64,000 nt of DNA from Paenibacillus ginsengihumi DSM 21568. Its GTDB lineage: Bacteria > Bacillota > Bacilli > Paenibacillales > NBRC-103111. Position 1 is the first letter of the stretch. Every line of letters starts with the position of its first letter. The notes below the pieces were generated by a model. That model did no database searches and had not been told where the DNA came from. It saw only the letters and a list, made by a program, of their open reading frames with translations. Made by a program: the position numbers and the translations under genes. The stretch lies in contig NZ_KB905555.1 in the NCBI RefSeq assembly GCF_000380965.1, positions 9,338 through 73,337 of the forward strand, written 5' to 3'. This document shows, piece by piece, positions 52,394-61,323 of this stretch.

Positions 52394-53593
52394 ATGAACG
52401 TTTTTTGGTTTATTCCGACGCATGGCGACGGGCGGTATTTGGGAACGAACCGCGGAGCGCGGGCTGTCGATTACAGCTATATGCGGCAAATCGCCCAAGC
52501 GGTTGACAGACTCGGCTACGAAGGCGTGCTGATTCCTACGGGCAAATCATGCGAGGACCCGTGGATCGTCGCTTCGTCTCTGGCGCCTGTCACGGAGCGG
52601 CTGAAATTTCTCGTTGCGGTCAGACCCGGCCTCATGTCGCCGACGCTGGCCGCGCGCATGACGGCAACGCTCGACCGGATTACGGGCGGCCGGCTGCTGA
52701 TCAACGTCGTTACCGGCGGCGATCCTCTCGAGCTGGCGGGCGACGGCTTTTTCCTCGATCATGGGGCCCGCTATGCGCTTACCGACGAATTCCTCGAGAT
52801 TTGGCGCCGCGAGCTGGCCGGCGAGGAAGTATCCTACGAGGGGGAGCATCTTGCTGTCCGCGGCGGCAAGCTGCTGTATGCGCCGGTTCAGCGCCCGTAT
52901 CCGCCGCTGTATTTCGGCGGCTCTTCGGCTGTGGCACAGCAGGTGGCGGCGAAGCACGTCGATCTGTATTTGACCTGGGGGGAGACTCCAGCGCAGGTAG
53001 CGGACAAAATCGCCGCAGTCCGCAAGCTTGCCGCTGAGCAAGGGCGCACCGTCCGCTTCGGCATCCGCCTTCATGTGATCGTGCGCGAAACCGAAGCCGA
53101 GGCATGGAGTGCGGCCGACGAGCTGATTCGTCATCTGGATGACGAGACGATCGCGCAAGCCCAGCGAGTGTTCGCCCGCTTCGATTCGGAGGGCCAGCGG
53201 CGGATGACGGAGCTGCATCGCGGGGACCGGAGCAAGCTGGAGATCAGCCCCAACCTGTGGGCCGGCATCGGTCTCGTGCGCGGCGGAGCCGGGACGGCGC
53301 TTGTCGGCGATCCGCAGACGGTTGCCGAGCGGATGCGCGAATATGCCGAGCTCGGTATCGAGACGTTCATTTTCTCCGGTTATCCTCACCTGGAAGAAGC
53401 GTACCGGGTCGCCGAGCTGCTATTTCCGCTGCTGCCGCTGGACAGGAAGGCGGAGGCCGCGGGCGGCTCATTCATCAGTCCGTTCGGTGAGATCGTCGCC
53501 AACAACGAGCTGCCGAAGCAAGAGATTGCCGTAGGCAGGGAAGGAAAAGAGGGGCGAGCCGATGAAGGCAGCATTCGACAGACGGCGATTTGA
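52394..53593 (+). CDS. ssuD: FMNH2-dependent alkanesulfonate monooxygenase SsuD
   Basis: A 399-residue luciferase-like monooxygenase, slightly longer than E. coli SsuD (381). It begins [18 protein letters not shown] and holds [34 protein letters not shown] and [19 protein letters not shown], all typical of SsuD. It cleaves sulfonates to sulfite and aldehyde using FMNH2 from SsuE. GATAGGAGCGATC precedes the ATG. The last 32 bases overlap ssuC. Confidence 0.95.
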   Translation: MNVFWFIPTHGDGRYLGTNRGARAVDYSYMRQIAQAVDRLGYEGVLIPTGKSCEDPWIVASSLAPVTERLKFLVAVRPGLMSPTLAARMTATLDRITGGRLLINVVTGGDPLELAGDGFFLDHGARYALTDEFLEIWRRELAGEEVSYEGEHLAVRGGKLLYAPVQRPYPPLYFGGSSAVAQQVAAKHVDLYLTWGETPAQVADKIAAVRKLAAEQGRTVRFGIRLHVIVRETEAEAWSAADELIRHLDDETIAQAQRVFARFDSEGQRRMTELHRGDRSKLEISPNLWAGIGLVRGGAGTALVGDPQTVAERMREYAELGIETFIFSGYPHLEEAYRVAELLFPLLPLDRKAEAAGGSFISPFGEIVANNELPKQEIAVGREGKEGRADEGSIRQTAI

Positions 53594-54344
53594 CGCCCTT
53601 CTGCCTTGGGCGGTTCCGGCGCTGGTCTTGATCGTCTGGCAGGCGCTCGGTTCAGCTGGCGTGATCCCCTCGCGCATTCTGCCGACGCCGTGGGCGGTGC
53701 TGGAGGCGGGCTATCAGCTCGCCCGGCAAGGAACGCTCCTCGAATCGGTGGCGGTCAGCACGCAGCGGGCGCTGCTCGGCTTCGCCATCGGAGGCGGCAT
53801 CGGCTTTGCGCTCGGGCTGCTTAACGGCGTCGTGCCGCTGGCCGAGAAGCTGATCGATTCCACCGTTCAAATGGTTCGGAACATACCGCATCTGGCGCTC
53901 ATCCCGCTCGTCATCCTCTGGTTTGGGATTGAGGAGGAAGCGAAGCTGTTCCTCGTCGCTTTGGGGGTCGCTTTTCCGATCTATCTGAATACGTTCCACG
54001 GCATCCGCTCGGTCGATCCCGGACTGATCGAGATGGGCAAAGTGTACGGCCTCGGCAGGCTCGCCCTGTTCCGCAAAGTGATCCTGCCCGGCGCCCTGTC
54101 GTCCATTCTCGTCGGCGTCCGCTTCGCCCTCGGCATCATGTGGGTGACGCTGATCGTCGCCGAGACGATCTCGGCGAGCTCCGGCATCGGGTATATGGCG
54201 ATGAACGCCCGGGAGTTTATGCAGATGGACGTCGTCGTGCTGAGCATCGTCATGTATGCGCTGCTCGGCAAGCTGTCGGATTGGATCGCCAGGCTGCTGG
54301 AACGGACGTGGCTCCGCTGGCACCCGAATTACCGCAACATTTGA
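53562..54344 (+). CDS. ssuC: Aliphatic sulfonate ABC permease SsuC
   Basis: A 260-residue permease with six helices. The EAA loop reads [29 protein letters not shown], and [29 protein letters not shown] is the SsuC/TauC family signature. GGGGCGAGCCG precedes the ATG, which lies within the 3' end of ssuD, so translation is coupled. Confidence 0.95.
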   Translation: MKAAFDRRRFDALLPWAVPALVLIVWQALGSAGVIPSRILPTPWAVLEAGYQLARQGTLLESVAVSTQRALLGFAIGGGIGFALGLLNGVVPLAEKLIDSTVQMVRNIPHLALIPLVILWFGIEEEAKLFLVALGVAFPIYLNTFHGIRSVDPGLIEMGKVYGLGRLALFRKVILPGALSSILVGVRFALGIMWVTLIVAETISASSGIGYMAMNAREFMQMDVVVLSIVMYALLGKLSDWIARLLERTWLRWHPNYRNI

Positions 54345-54379
54345 TTATATATGCGATGTTAAAGAAAGGAGCGGTAGTC

Positions 54380-55165
54380 ATGAACAATCGGCGAGCGGGC
54401 CGAGGGATATCGCTTACGGTTCGCCGGGCCGGCAAGCGTTTTGGGGAGCTTGCCGTTCTAAGCGGCATCGAGCTGGATATCAGGTCTGGACAATTCGTCG
54501 CCATCGTCGGCAAAAGCGGCTGCGGCAAAAGCACGCTGCTCCGGCTGATCGCGGGCCTGGACCGCCCGAGCGAAGGCGAGCTGTTCGCGGACGGAGCGCC
54601 AGTAACCGGTCTTCATCCCGATGTGCGGCTGCTGTTCCAGGACGCGCGGCTGCTGCCATGGAAGACGGCGGCCGCCAACGTGCAGCTCGGCGTCCGTTCA
54701 GGCGGTAAGGAGGCGGCGCTGACGGCGCTAAGGCTCGTCGGCCTGGAGCACAAGGCAAGCGAATGGCCCGGCGTGCTGTCCGGCGGCCAGCGGCAGCGGG
54801 TGGCGCTGGCTCGCGCGCTGGCCGGAGAGCCGCGGCTGCTTCTGCTCGACGAGCCGCTCGGCGCCCTGGATGCATTGACGCGCATCGAGATGCAGCAGCT
54901 GATCGAGCGGCTGTGGCTCGAGCAAGGCTTCACGGCAATTCTGGTGACGCATGATGTGAGCGAAGCCGTAGCGCTGGCCGACCGGGTCATTCTGATCGAG
55001 GAGGGCGCGGTCGCTCTGGATGTGCCGGTTGCGCTGCCAAGGCCGCGTCAGCGGGATCACCGTTTTGCCCGATTGGAGCAGCTGATTTTGGATCGGGTGA
55101 TGGGCAAAGACGTCGAACCGGCCGAAGCGAGCCAGATCTTGGAGCCCAGCTCGTTATTTGTCTGA
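54380..55165 (+). CDS. ssuB: Aliphatic sulfonate ABC ATP-binding protein SsuB
   Basis: A 261-residue ATPase with Walker [11 protein letters not shown] (about 42-51), Q-loop [12 protein letters not shown] (the LPW following is typical of SsuB/TauB), signature [15 protein letters not shown] and Walker [28 protein letters not shown] precedes the ATG at 54380, 35 bases after ssuC; longer in-frame extensions lie inside ssuC and are rejected. It completes the ssuEADCB order. Confidence 0.95.
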   Translation: MNNRRAGRGISLTVRRAGKRFGELAVLSGIELDIRSGQFVAIVGKSGCGKSTLLRLIAGLDRPSEGELFADGAPVTGLHPDVRLLFQDARLLPWKTAAANVQLGVRSGGKEAALTALRLVGLEHKASEWPGVLSGGQRQRVALARALAGEPRLLLLDEPLGALDALTRIEMQQLIERLWLEQGFTAILVTHDVSEAVALADRVILIEEGAVALDVPVALPRPRQRDHRFARLEQLILDRVMGKDVEPAEASQILEPSSLFV

Positions 55166-55224
55166 ACGACGGTTTTTCTGTACGAATGGTTTCGGTCTGT
55201 ACGAATGTGGAGGAGGTGTGACGG

Positions 55225-55527
55225 ATGTCGGTATCCTCTATGCCTGCGGACATCCGAATAGCCGAAGACGAGATGCTGCAGCTGCCGGACTACCGGTTCG
55301 TCATCTACTGCTTTGAGCAGTTCGGTTTGAACCGGGGCATTTACAATACGATCGACGAATGGCTGTACGATCAAGGGTACGTCAATATCATAGAGCGCAG
55401 GCGGGAGCTTGTTCGCTTCTTGAGCGCCGTGCAAGCGGGCGGGCGGAAGCAAGGGGACCGGTTCCTGAAGTTCGGCAAGGGAGGTCTGATGAAGCGCCTC
55501 GGCGAATTTTTGGAAGCCAACGCCTAG
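55225..55527 (+). CDS. Hypothetical protein at the end of the sulfonate operon
   Basis: A 100-residue soluble protein, no signal peptide or membrane segment. Residues 17-55 (LPDYRFVIYCFEQFGLNRGI then YNTIDEWLYDQGYVNIIERR) look helical with aromatic residues, and the C-terminal half is basic (GGRKQGDRFLKFGKGGLMKR). No family is recognised. GAGGAGGTGTGACGG precedes the ATG, 59 bases after ssuB, so it may be the last gene of the operon. CTGTACGAATG is repeated in that short gap. Confidence 0.7.
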   Translation: MSVSSMPADIRIAEDEMLQLPDYRFVIYCFEQFGLNRGIYNTIDEWLYDQGYVNIIERRRELVRFLSAVQAGGRKQGDRFLKFGKGGLMKRLGEFLEANA

Positions 55528-55839
55528 CGGGAAGGAAGAGAACGGCCGGGTTCCGGCGTCGGCCGCTTAAGGCAACCCGGTCTTAAGCGGCGCGTCTTGC
55601 AGCGCCTGGCGCGGACAGATGCAGACCTGCGGCTCTGCATCACTCCAGCCGCCATGCATGCTGCAAGAGGCAGTTACCGGCCGGACAAGGCCGCGGCGAA
55701 CGGCGGGCTTACAGGGCGGCGCCGACGATGAGCCGCACCATGATGACCGATGCGGCCGCAAAGCAGAGGCACGAAATACTAGGCGGCCAGCAGCGAGCCG
55801 AGGAGAGGCCTGGCACTTTGCCGGGCGTCTTTTCAAAAT
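55528..55839. other. Gene-free stretch with inverted repeat
   Basis: GCCGCTTAAG (55560-55569) and CTTAAGCGGC (55583-55592) form a strong stem that could end the sulfonate transcript, though no T run follows. The remainder is GC-rich and shows nothing recognisable. Confidence 0.45.
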
Positions 55840-55886
55840 TAAAAAAACCGCCAGGGCCGTGCACTCGCATGCCTGCCTGACGGTTT
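55840..55886 (-). terminator. Rho-independent terminator of the 60-residue gene
   Basis: On the minus strand AACCGTCAGG pairs with CCTGGCGGTT (one mismatch) and runs into TTTTTTT. It lies about 40 bases beyond the stop of the small gene at 55923. Confidence 0.65.
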
Positions 55887-55922
55887 CCTTAACAGAAAGC
55901 GCTTACTCGATGATGAAATGTT

Positions 55923-56105
55923 TTATTGAACGTTGCGACGAGAGTCAATAAGCTGTTCGTCAAGCCCGCGCTTGATTTTCTGAATAGCGTCCACCTCAAG
56001 CTTATGATTTTGCGGGAAACGGACGCCCGTCAAAGCCAGCGCTTCATTCAAAGTCAACTCGACGAAAATTTTCTTCTCTTGCAGCTGTTGTACATCCTGA
56101 TTCAT
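55923..56105 (-). CDS. Small hypothetical protein, 60 residues
   Basis: Encodes MNQDVQQLQEKKIFVELTLN followed by EALALTGVRFPQNHKLEVDA and a Lys-rich helix. It appears to form helix-strand-helix and has no cysteines. GAAGGAGCGATGAACC precedes the ATG and a terminator follows, so the gene is likely real. I do not recognise the family. The 300 bases upstream (56106-56407) hold nothing else. Confidence 0.65.
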   Translation of the reverse strand: MNQDVQQLQEKKIFVELTLNEALALTGVRFPQNHKLEVDAIQKIKRGLDEQLIDSRRNVQ

Positions 56106-56407
56106 GGTTCATCGCTCCTTCAATCAATATATTCCTGGCGCGTCGAACAAGCGGATCAAGTGCTGCGTCTTAGAGGGGCCAAATTGCTGAAACCCTTGAT
56201 ATTGCTCGGTTTTAATATAACACATCATGTAAAGTTTTGCAAGAGCAGATTGACGGCAGGCCGAAGAAAACCAGCCGATGCCCGGCTGGCCATCATACCG
56301 GCTTAAACGTTCGGCTCCTGCTGATTATTCCCGTCTTGGCCGAAACAGAAGCTAGCAGTGATCGGTGGATCGCATTGCGGCAATTCCCGTTCCGAGCCCC
56401 GCGAACG

Positions 56408-56500
56408 TTATTTCTGTGCTTTTGATTCGGCTGCTTCGGAATCCTTGTTGTTGCCAGGCTGCTTCTTTTTGCCGTTATTGTTCGCATTGTCTCTGGACAC
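56408..56500 (-). CDS. Very small hydrophilic protein, 30 residues
   Basis: The GTG-started frame encodes a peptide rich in Asn, Lys, Gln, Ser and Asp (begins SRDNANNNGKKKQPGNNKDS), a composition like minor small acid-soluble spore proteins. GAGGAGGA lies seven bases before the GTG. The peptide is too short to be certain. Its neighbours on both sides are also tiny genes. Confidence 0.4.
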   Translation of the reverse strand: MSRDNANNNGKKKQPGNNKDSEAAESKAQK

Positions 56501-56839
56501 CGCGGAATCCTCCTCGCTGTTTTGGCATGAAATAAGCGCGACTCCCGGCGCGCGGCTCGCCCATGGTGGCGGTCAGCCGCATATAGTATATCCTTTCAAC
56601 AGCTTGTTTCATTCTTGATGATCGGTGTTAAGAGCCTGGGATTGATATCCGATTCGCTAGGAATGTTCATATGCCCTTCAATTAGGAAAAGCGTCCATCG
56701 ACGCCCATTCAAGGAAGAGCGAACACGGTTTAACGATAGTTTGTCTTGATACAGAAAGTCGCACTTGCACTTTGCTTTATCAACTTTCTCCTCGTAACGT
56801 TAAAAAAAGGCGCCGGCTTAAAACCAGGCATCCGACGGG
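56501..56839. other. Gene-free stretch
   Basis: An AT-richer intergenic region between two small minus-strand genes. AACGTTAAAAAAAGGCGCC at 56797-56815 puts a run of seven T after GC-rich sequence on the minus strand and may end the Spo0E-like transcript. No other feature is evident. Confidence 0.4.
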
Positions 56840-57019
56840 TTATTTGATCTTCCTCTGCATTCTTTTTCGCTGCATCGCCAGAACGATCCGGTCTATCTTC
56901 TGGCTGAGCTTGACGACTTTAGGGTCGACAAAGCTGCCGGTCTGTTCCACCAGCACGACAAGCTCGCGCCGCATCGATTCCAATCGCTGTTTCATCTCCA
57001 CTTCTTCCATGAAAGGCAT
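56840..57019 (-). CDS. Spo0E-like aspartyl-phosphate phosphatase
   Basis: A 59-residue protein (56 if the second ATG at 57010 is used). It is predicted to form two helices: EMKQRLESMRRELVVLVEQ and, after SFVDPKV, VKLSQKIDRIVLAMQRKRMQ. The second holds SQKID, the Spo0E-family motif SQxLD with Ile for Leu. These phosphatases remove phosphate from Spo0A and delay sporulation. GGGG lies 2 bases before the first ATG and 11 before the second. The downstream A/T-rich region has the T run of a possible terminator. Confidence 0.75.
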   Translation of the reverse strand: MPFMEEVEMKQRLESMRRELVVLVEQTGSFVDPKVVKLSQKIDRIVLAMQRKRMQRKIK

Positions 57020-57182
57020 GTCCCCAATTCGGCCATTAATGATCTGTTTCGATTATTATAAATCTTTTTTTATATGAAAATTGTAAAAAACTGTCGATGC
57101 AATTGTTAATTTTTTTGACAAGAATCGACTATCATGAATCCGGAGCCTATACGCCAAAATACAAGGGCGGGAGGTGAGCACA

Positions 57183-57338
57183 ATGAGCAAGCGAAACGGC
57201 GCCGCGCCGGACGGCAGAAAAAATCCGAACTTTAAAGAGAACAAATTTACGGAAGAGCAGACGTTCATGCGCGCGGAGAAAGCGGCCGACCGGCCGCCAA
57301 GCTTGAACGGCATTCCGAAGCAGACCAATCCGCAATAA
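57183..57338 (+). CDS. Small hydrophilic protein, 51 residues
   Basis: Encodes MSKRNGAAPDGRKNPNFKEN followed by KFTEEQTFMRAEKAADRPPS and ends PKQTNPQ. It is basic, without hydrophobic segments, and has the Asn/Lys/Gln-rich character of minor spore proteins, though no family is recognised. GCGGGAGGTGAGCACA is a strong RBS, and a terminator follows at 57366, which together support a real monocistronic gene. Confidence 0.7.
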   Translation: MSKRNGAAPDGRKNPNFKENKFTEEQTFMRAEKAADRPPSLNGIPKQTNPQ

Positions 57339-57365
57339 ACGCCGCAATTCGACAAAAACCGGAAG

Positions 57366-57402
57366 GTGCAGCCTCTCGCTTCAGAGATGCTGTACTTTTT
57401 TT
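57366..57402 (+). terminator. Rho-independent terminator
   Basis: GTGCAGC-CTCT pairs with AGAG-ATGCTGTAC with a bulge and one G-U pair, then seven T. It lies 28 bases after the 51-residue gene. Confidence 0.75.
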
Positions 57403-57472
57403 ATCGTTGTTACAGAAAGCTTAACTTCGCTAAGGATTAAAGCGAAGTGTGAGTTTCTATGATTATGATAAG

Positions 57473-57605
57473 CAGATGTAGAAAGTGCAATATTTTGGGC
57501 GATATTCCCGGGTTTGATGCCCATTTCGCTGAATTTGTTGCACAAAATACAACATTACCCTATCTTTTGCACGAAGGAAGCGGAAAATGTTGCATTTTTT
57601 GTTTG
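57473..57605 (+). repeat. Dispersed repeat family A, copy 3
   Basis: GTAGAAAGTGCAATATTTTG, GGCGATATTCCCGGGTTTGA, TTGTTGCACAAAATACAACA and GAAAATGTTGCATTTTTTG follow the order of 29905-30040. The left third of the element is missing. It lies in the 400-base gap before the first stalk-domain gene. Confidence 0.85.
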
Positions 57606-57742
57606 AGAGACGAACGAACCGCAGACGCTAGACTTCTTTGCGCGGTTGATGTTAGTATTTGTACTGGAAATATGCCGGAATGCGCCGCCGACCCATGCAG
57701 GTGCGGCGCGCATTCCGCTCGCGATAAGGAGCGCTATTCAAG

Positions 57743-59512
57743 TTGAACAGACGAACAACGATGTGGACAAGCTTTTCGCTGGCAGCACTGCTGCTGGCGG
57801 GCGCGGGCACGGCCGAAGCGGTTTCCGGAACGTCGTCCCGCGCGGTGCTGACGGACGGGGGCCGTGAGGCCGTCGTCAATGGCGCGGCGGTGCCGCTGAC
57901 GGTGCCTGCCGTGCAGAAGGAAGGCGATTTTTATGTGCCGGCCCGCTGGGTAGGCGAGACGGTAGGCCATGTGCCGGTCTGGCACGGCGATCGGGGCATC
58001 ATCGGCTGGCTTACGCCCAATGCTTACCTGGAATGGGATTTCGGGCGGGGCGTTGTCGCAGTGAACGGCGTAGACTCGCCGATCGGAGGCGACGCATACA
58101 TACAGGACGGCAACTTGATGGTGCGGCTCGCCTGGATCGCTACGCATCTCGGCGTGACTTACCGGATTAGCCCGGAGTCGGCCCGCGCCGAATTCGAGTT
58201 TGTATCTGAGCCGGCCCGCGCCTACGAGGAATCTGCGTATCCCGGCGAAACGCAGCCGAATTCGCGGCCGGTCGCCAAGTTTATGCCGGGCAAGCCCGTT
58301 TATCGTCCGGGAGAGCCGGTTAAGTACGTCGATTTGAGCTACGACCCCGATGCCGAAGGGCTGCCGGTGTACGAATGGAGCGGCAACGAACCGGCTTTTT
58401 TTGCGGAAGGTACATATCCGGTGACGCTGGTCGTCAAAGACGGCAAAGGCAATGTCAGCCTGCCGTTCACCCGGACCGTAACGATTGCGGGCGAGCCTTA
58501 CTTGTCGAAGGAGGAATATGCTTGGCATGCGACGCCGATTGGATCGGTCGTTCCGGGCCAAGACGACGCTTGGGAAGAGAAGCTTGTCCAGGCGCCGGAA
58601 TGGAAGGCGGCGATTCGCCATAACGAGCAGCGGCCGCTCATCAGCGCAGGGGAAGCGGTGCATCTGACAGGGCAGGGAACGGTGTACGAAGCGCCGGTAA
58701 GTGCCGGAGCGGCCCGTTTGTACGCTCATCCGGTCAATGCCAGCGGCGGCAAGCTGCAGTGGGTGACGGCAATCCGCAATCCGGACGGCGCCAAGAGATT
58801 ATTCGTTAAAGTAACCCGTGCGGGGGAAACAGCACCGAGCTGGTATCATCCGGGAACCGGAGCGCATACGGCGATCGATTTCCTCAGCGGACCGGCGGCG
58901 GACAAGGCGATTGAAATCGGGCCGGGTGAAACGGCGTTCCTTCATCAATATGCGATGGAGAGCGGGCAAGCGATGAGCTTGCTGGCGGATCTCGAGCTCG
59001 ACGGCGATGCGGTGCTGATTTTCGCCGCGACCGCGCCGGGTGAAACGGCGGAAAGCTGGAAGCCGCTCCAGCAAGCGGAGCCGGCTGCCGAGGAACGCGG
59101 CACCTACGCCGCATCCGAGGTCGAGATATCGGCCCCTGCAGGCGGCATCAGCGAGCCGGCGCGCATTCGGCTCAAGGCCGATCCGCAGCTGCCTCCAATT
59201 GCCGCTGTCGACGGCATCGCCGGGACAGCGTTTGACGGCCGGAGCGGCCATGGCGTCACCTATCGGATCCGCCTCGATTATCCGCGCGAGCTGGCCATCG
59301 GCGTTCGCCCGGGCGACGGCGTGTTGAAAGGCGCGTTCAAAGTGAACGGAAACGTGATTATGGCTCCGGAGGGGGGAGTGACCCCCGCGGACGGTTACCT
59401 GATGCTTCATCGCACGGAAGGGACGGAGAAAGCGGTCGAGATCGAATATACGCCCGCGCCGGGTTCCGCCGCCGCCGATTCGCTCATTCTGATCCCGCTG
59501 CTTACTCCGTAA
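57743..59512 (+). CDS. Secreted stalk-domain protein (copper amine oxidase N-like + PKD-like)
   Basis: A 589-residue secreted protein. A signal peptide ends near residue 26 (GTAEA). Residues about 35-155 look like the copper-amine-oxidase N-terminal stalk fold (EAVVNGAAVPLTVPAVQKEGDFYVPARWVGE). About 175-255 is PKD-like (KFMPGKPVYRPGEPVKYVDL then SYDPDAEG). The last 330 residues are unrecognised. There is no oxidase domain. The start is TTG after GATAAGGAGCG. It is a paralogue of the next protein, which has the same length and layout and lies 25 bases downstream. Confidence 0.78.
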   Translation: MNRRTTMWTSFSLAALLLAGAGTAEAVSGTSSRAVLTDGGREAVVNGAAVPLTVPAVQKEGDFYVPARWVGETVGHVPVWHGDRGIIGWLTPNAYLEWDFGRGVVAVNGVDSPIGGDAYIQDGNLMVRLAWIATHLGVTYRISPESARAEFEFVSEPARAYEESAYPGETQPNSRPVAKFMPGKPVYRPGEPVKYVDLSYDPDAEGLPVYEWSGNEPAFFAEGTYPVTLVVKDGKGNVSLPFTRTVTIAGEPYLSKEEYAWHATPIGSVVPGQDDAWEEKLVQAPEWKAAIRHNEQRPLISAGEAVHLTGQGTVYEAPVSAGAARLYAHPVNASGGKLQWVTAIRNPDGAKRLFVKVTRAGETAPSWYHPGTGAHTAIDFLSGPAADKAIEIGPGETAFLHQYAMESGQAMSLLADLELDGDAVLIFAATAPGETAESWKPLQQAEPAAEERGTYAASEVEISAPAGGISEPARIRLKADPQLPPIAAVDGIAGTAFDGRSGHGVTYRIRLDYPRELAIGVRPGDGVLKGAFKVNGNVIMAPEGGVTPADGYLMLHRTEGTEKAVEIEYTPAPGSAAADSLILIPLLTP

Positions 59513-59537
59513 AACTACACGAAAGGACTTATTTTTC

Positions 59538-61307
59538 ATGTTCGATTGGAAAAAAACAGTAACCGCCGGCACAGCCGCGGCGCTGCTGTTCACGCAGCTG
59601 ACGGCTTCCGCCGTCATGGCTTCGGCCGCTCCGGAGAGCGCGGAGATGATCTTGTATGCCGGCAAGCATGAAGCTTACGTGAACGGCCGGCCGATTCAGC
59701 TGGAGCTGCCGCCTGCCCGCAAGGAAGGGCGTACCTACATTCCGCTTGCCGTCTCGGACGAACTGTTCGGCTTGAACGTCATCTGGAACGAACCGACGCA
59801 GTCCGTCCGCCTGCTCACGCCCAAAGGGCTGCTGGAGTGGGTTCCGGCTGCCGCGGCGGTGAGGATCAACGGGGAGGAACAGCCTTTTGGCGATTCGGCG
59901 TATATGGAAGACGGCCGCTTATACGTCGACTTGGACTGGCTCGGCGAATATGTCGGCTTCAAAGCCCGCTTCAACGGCGAGCTGCAGCGGCTTGAGCTGC
60001 TGTACATCAAGCCGGGCTTCAGCGGGTCGCTCGGCAACGACAAGCTGCCGAATGCGAAACCGGTCGCCAAATTCGCCTTTGACAAGGACGTATACCGCCT
60101 CGGCGAGCCGATCCGATACACAGACCTCAGCTACGATCCGGACGGTGACGAGCTGATTTCGCGGGAATGGATCGGGAACGCCAAAGCGATCTTTACCCCG
60201 GGGCTCTACAAAGTCTCCCTGAAGGTCACCGATGCCAAAGGAAATGTCAGCGACGAGTTCTCGCGCAATGTGCTCGTTTCTTCCGAAGAATACCTGGACC
60301 CGTTCGAGCACGGCGTCTATTACGAGCCGGTCGGCAAATACGTGCATGAGGAAGAAGCGGTGCTGCGCAAATATTTGCGCGACATTCCGCAGTTCAGCAT
60401 CGACGTGAAAACGTCGAACGAGCGGCCGCTGATCGTCAGCGACAGCCCGGAGACGTTCACGGAAAAAGGCTTCCTGTACCAGGAGAAGGTAAACGGCAAG
60501 GCGCGGCTGTACGCCGATCACGTGAACGGCATGAACGAAGAGGTGCAGTTCGCAATCGTCGTGCGCAATCCGGACCCGGAGAAAACGGTCACGATCAAGA
60601 CGACGAACCGGGGCGAAGTGTACCCGTCCATTTACGCCAACCTGATCGGCCATGAGGCGACACTGGAATTTTTGCAGGGCGAGCAGCCGCCGGAGACGAT
60701 GGTGCTCGGGCCGCACGAGGTGGCATTTTACCGTCTGATGACCAAGTTTTATCCCGGCCAGGGCGTCAACGTTATCTACGATGTCGAGACGGACGGAGAG
60801 GTGTACTTCTCGTTCGTGGCGATGGACCCCGGCGCCGGTCCCGAATCGGTCGGCACCTACAAGCAGCTGCCGTACAGCGGAAACGTACGGGGGACGTTCG
60901 AAGGCTCCGAAGTCCAGTGGACGATCCAGGCGGATAAATTCGATACGCCGACCAGCGTGACGATCGGCGACGGAGTGACGGACAAGTTCGTGACCGGCTA
61001 CGATTTCTTCACGCAGGAGCCGTCCACGAATCTCGGCAACTACGGCGTCGTCTATAAAATCCGCATCGAGCGGCCGCGCAAAATGGCGCTGCTGCTGCTA
61101 GCCAGAGGAGGCCCGTTCCGCGGTCCGTTCAAAATCAACGGAACGATGGTCGCGGCTCCGCCTTCCGGAATTATGATGGATTACCAGGGGTACACGATTC
61201 TGACCCGCACGACCGGAAACGAGAAGGCGCTGGACATCGAATTTTCGCCTGCCGCAGGCTCGGCCTTCCCTGTGGACCTGATTTTTTATCCGATCGACGA
61301 GAAGTAG
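59538..61307 (+). CDS. Secreted stalk-domain protein, tandem paralogue
   Basis: A 589-residue paralogue of the upstream protein: signal peptide to about residue 31, stalk fold (HEAYVNGRPIQLELPPARKEGRTYIPLAV), PKD-like segment (YRLGEPIRYTDLSYDPDGDE, FTPGLYKVSLKVTDAKGNVS) and a long unrecognised C-terminal region. Both share NERPLI/NEQRPLI and a closing GPFKINGTMVAAP/GAFKVNGNVIMAP block plus IEFSPAAGSA/IEYTPAPGSA. Weak RBS (GAAAGGAC) before the ATG. The pair is likely one operon and probably acts at the cell surface. Confidence 0.78.
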   Translation: MFDWKKTVTAGTAAALLFTQLTASAVMASAAPESAEMILYAGKHEAYVNGRPIQLELPPARKEGRTYIPLAVSDELFGLNVIWNEPTQSVRLLTPKGLLEWVPAAAAVRINGEEQPFGDSAYMEDGRLYVDLDWLGEYVGFKARFNGELQRLELLYIKPGFSGSLGNDKLPNAKPVAKFAFDKDVYRLGEPIRYTDLSYDPDGDELISREWIGNAKAIFTPGLYKVSLKVTDAKGNVSDEFSRNVLVSSEEYLDPFEHGVYYEPVGKYVHEEEAVLRKYLRDIPQFSIDVKTSNERPLIVSDSPETFTEKGFLYQEKVNGKARLYADHVNGMNEEVQFAIVVRNPDPEKTVTIKTTNRGEVYPSIYANLIGHEATLEFLQGEQPPETMVLGPHEVAFYRLMTKFYPGQGVNVIYDVETDGEVYFSFVAMDPGAGPESVGTYKQLPYSGNVRGTFEGSEVQWTIQADKFDTPTSVTIGDGVTDKFVTGYDFFTQEPSTNLGNYGVVYKIRIERPRKMALLLLARGGPFRGPFKINGTMVAAPPSGIMMDYQGYTILTRTTGNEKALDIEFSPAAGSAFPVDLIFYPIDEK

Positions 61308-61323
61308 CCTCTCCCTAATGCAC

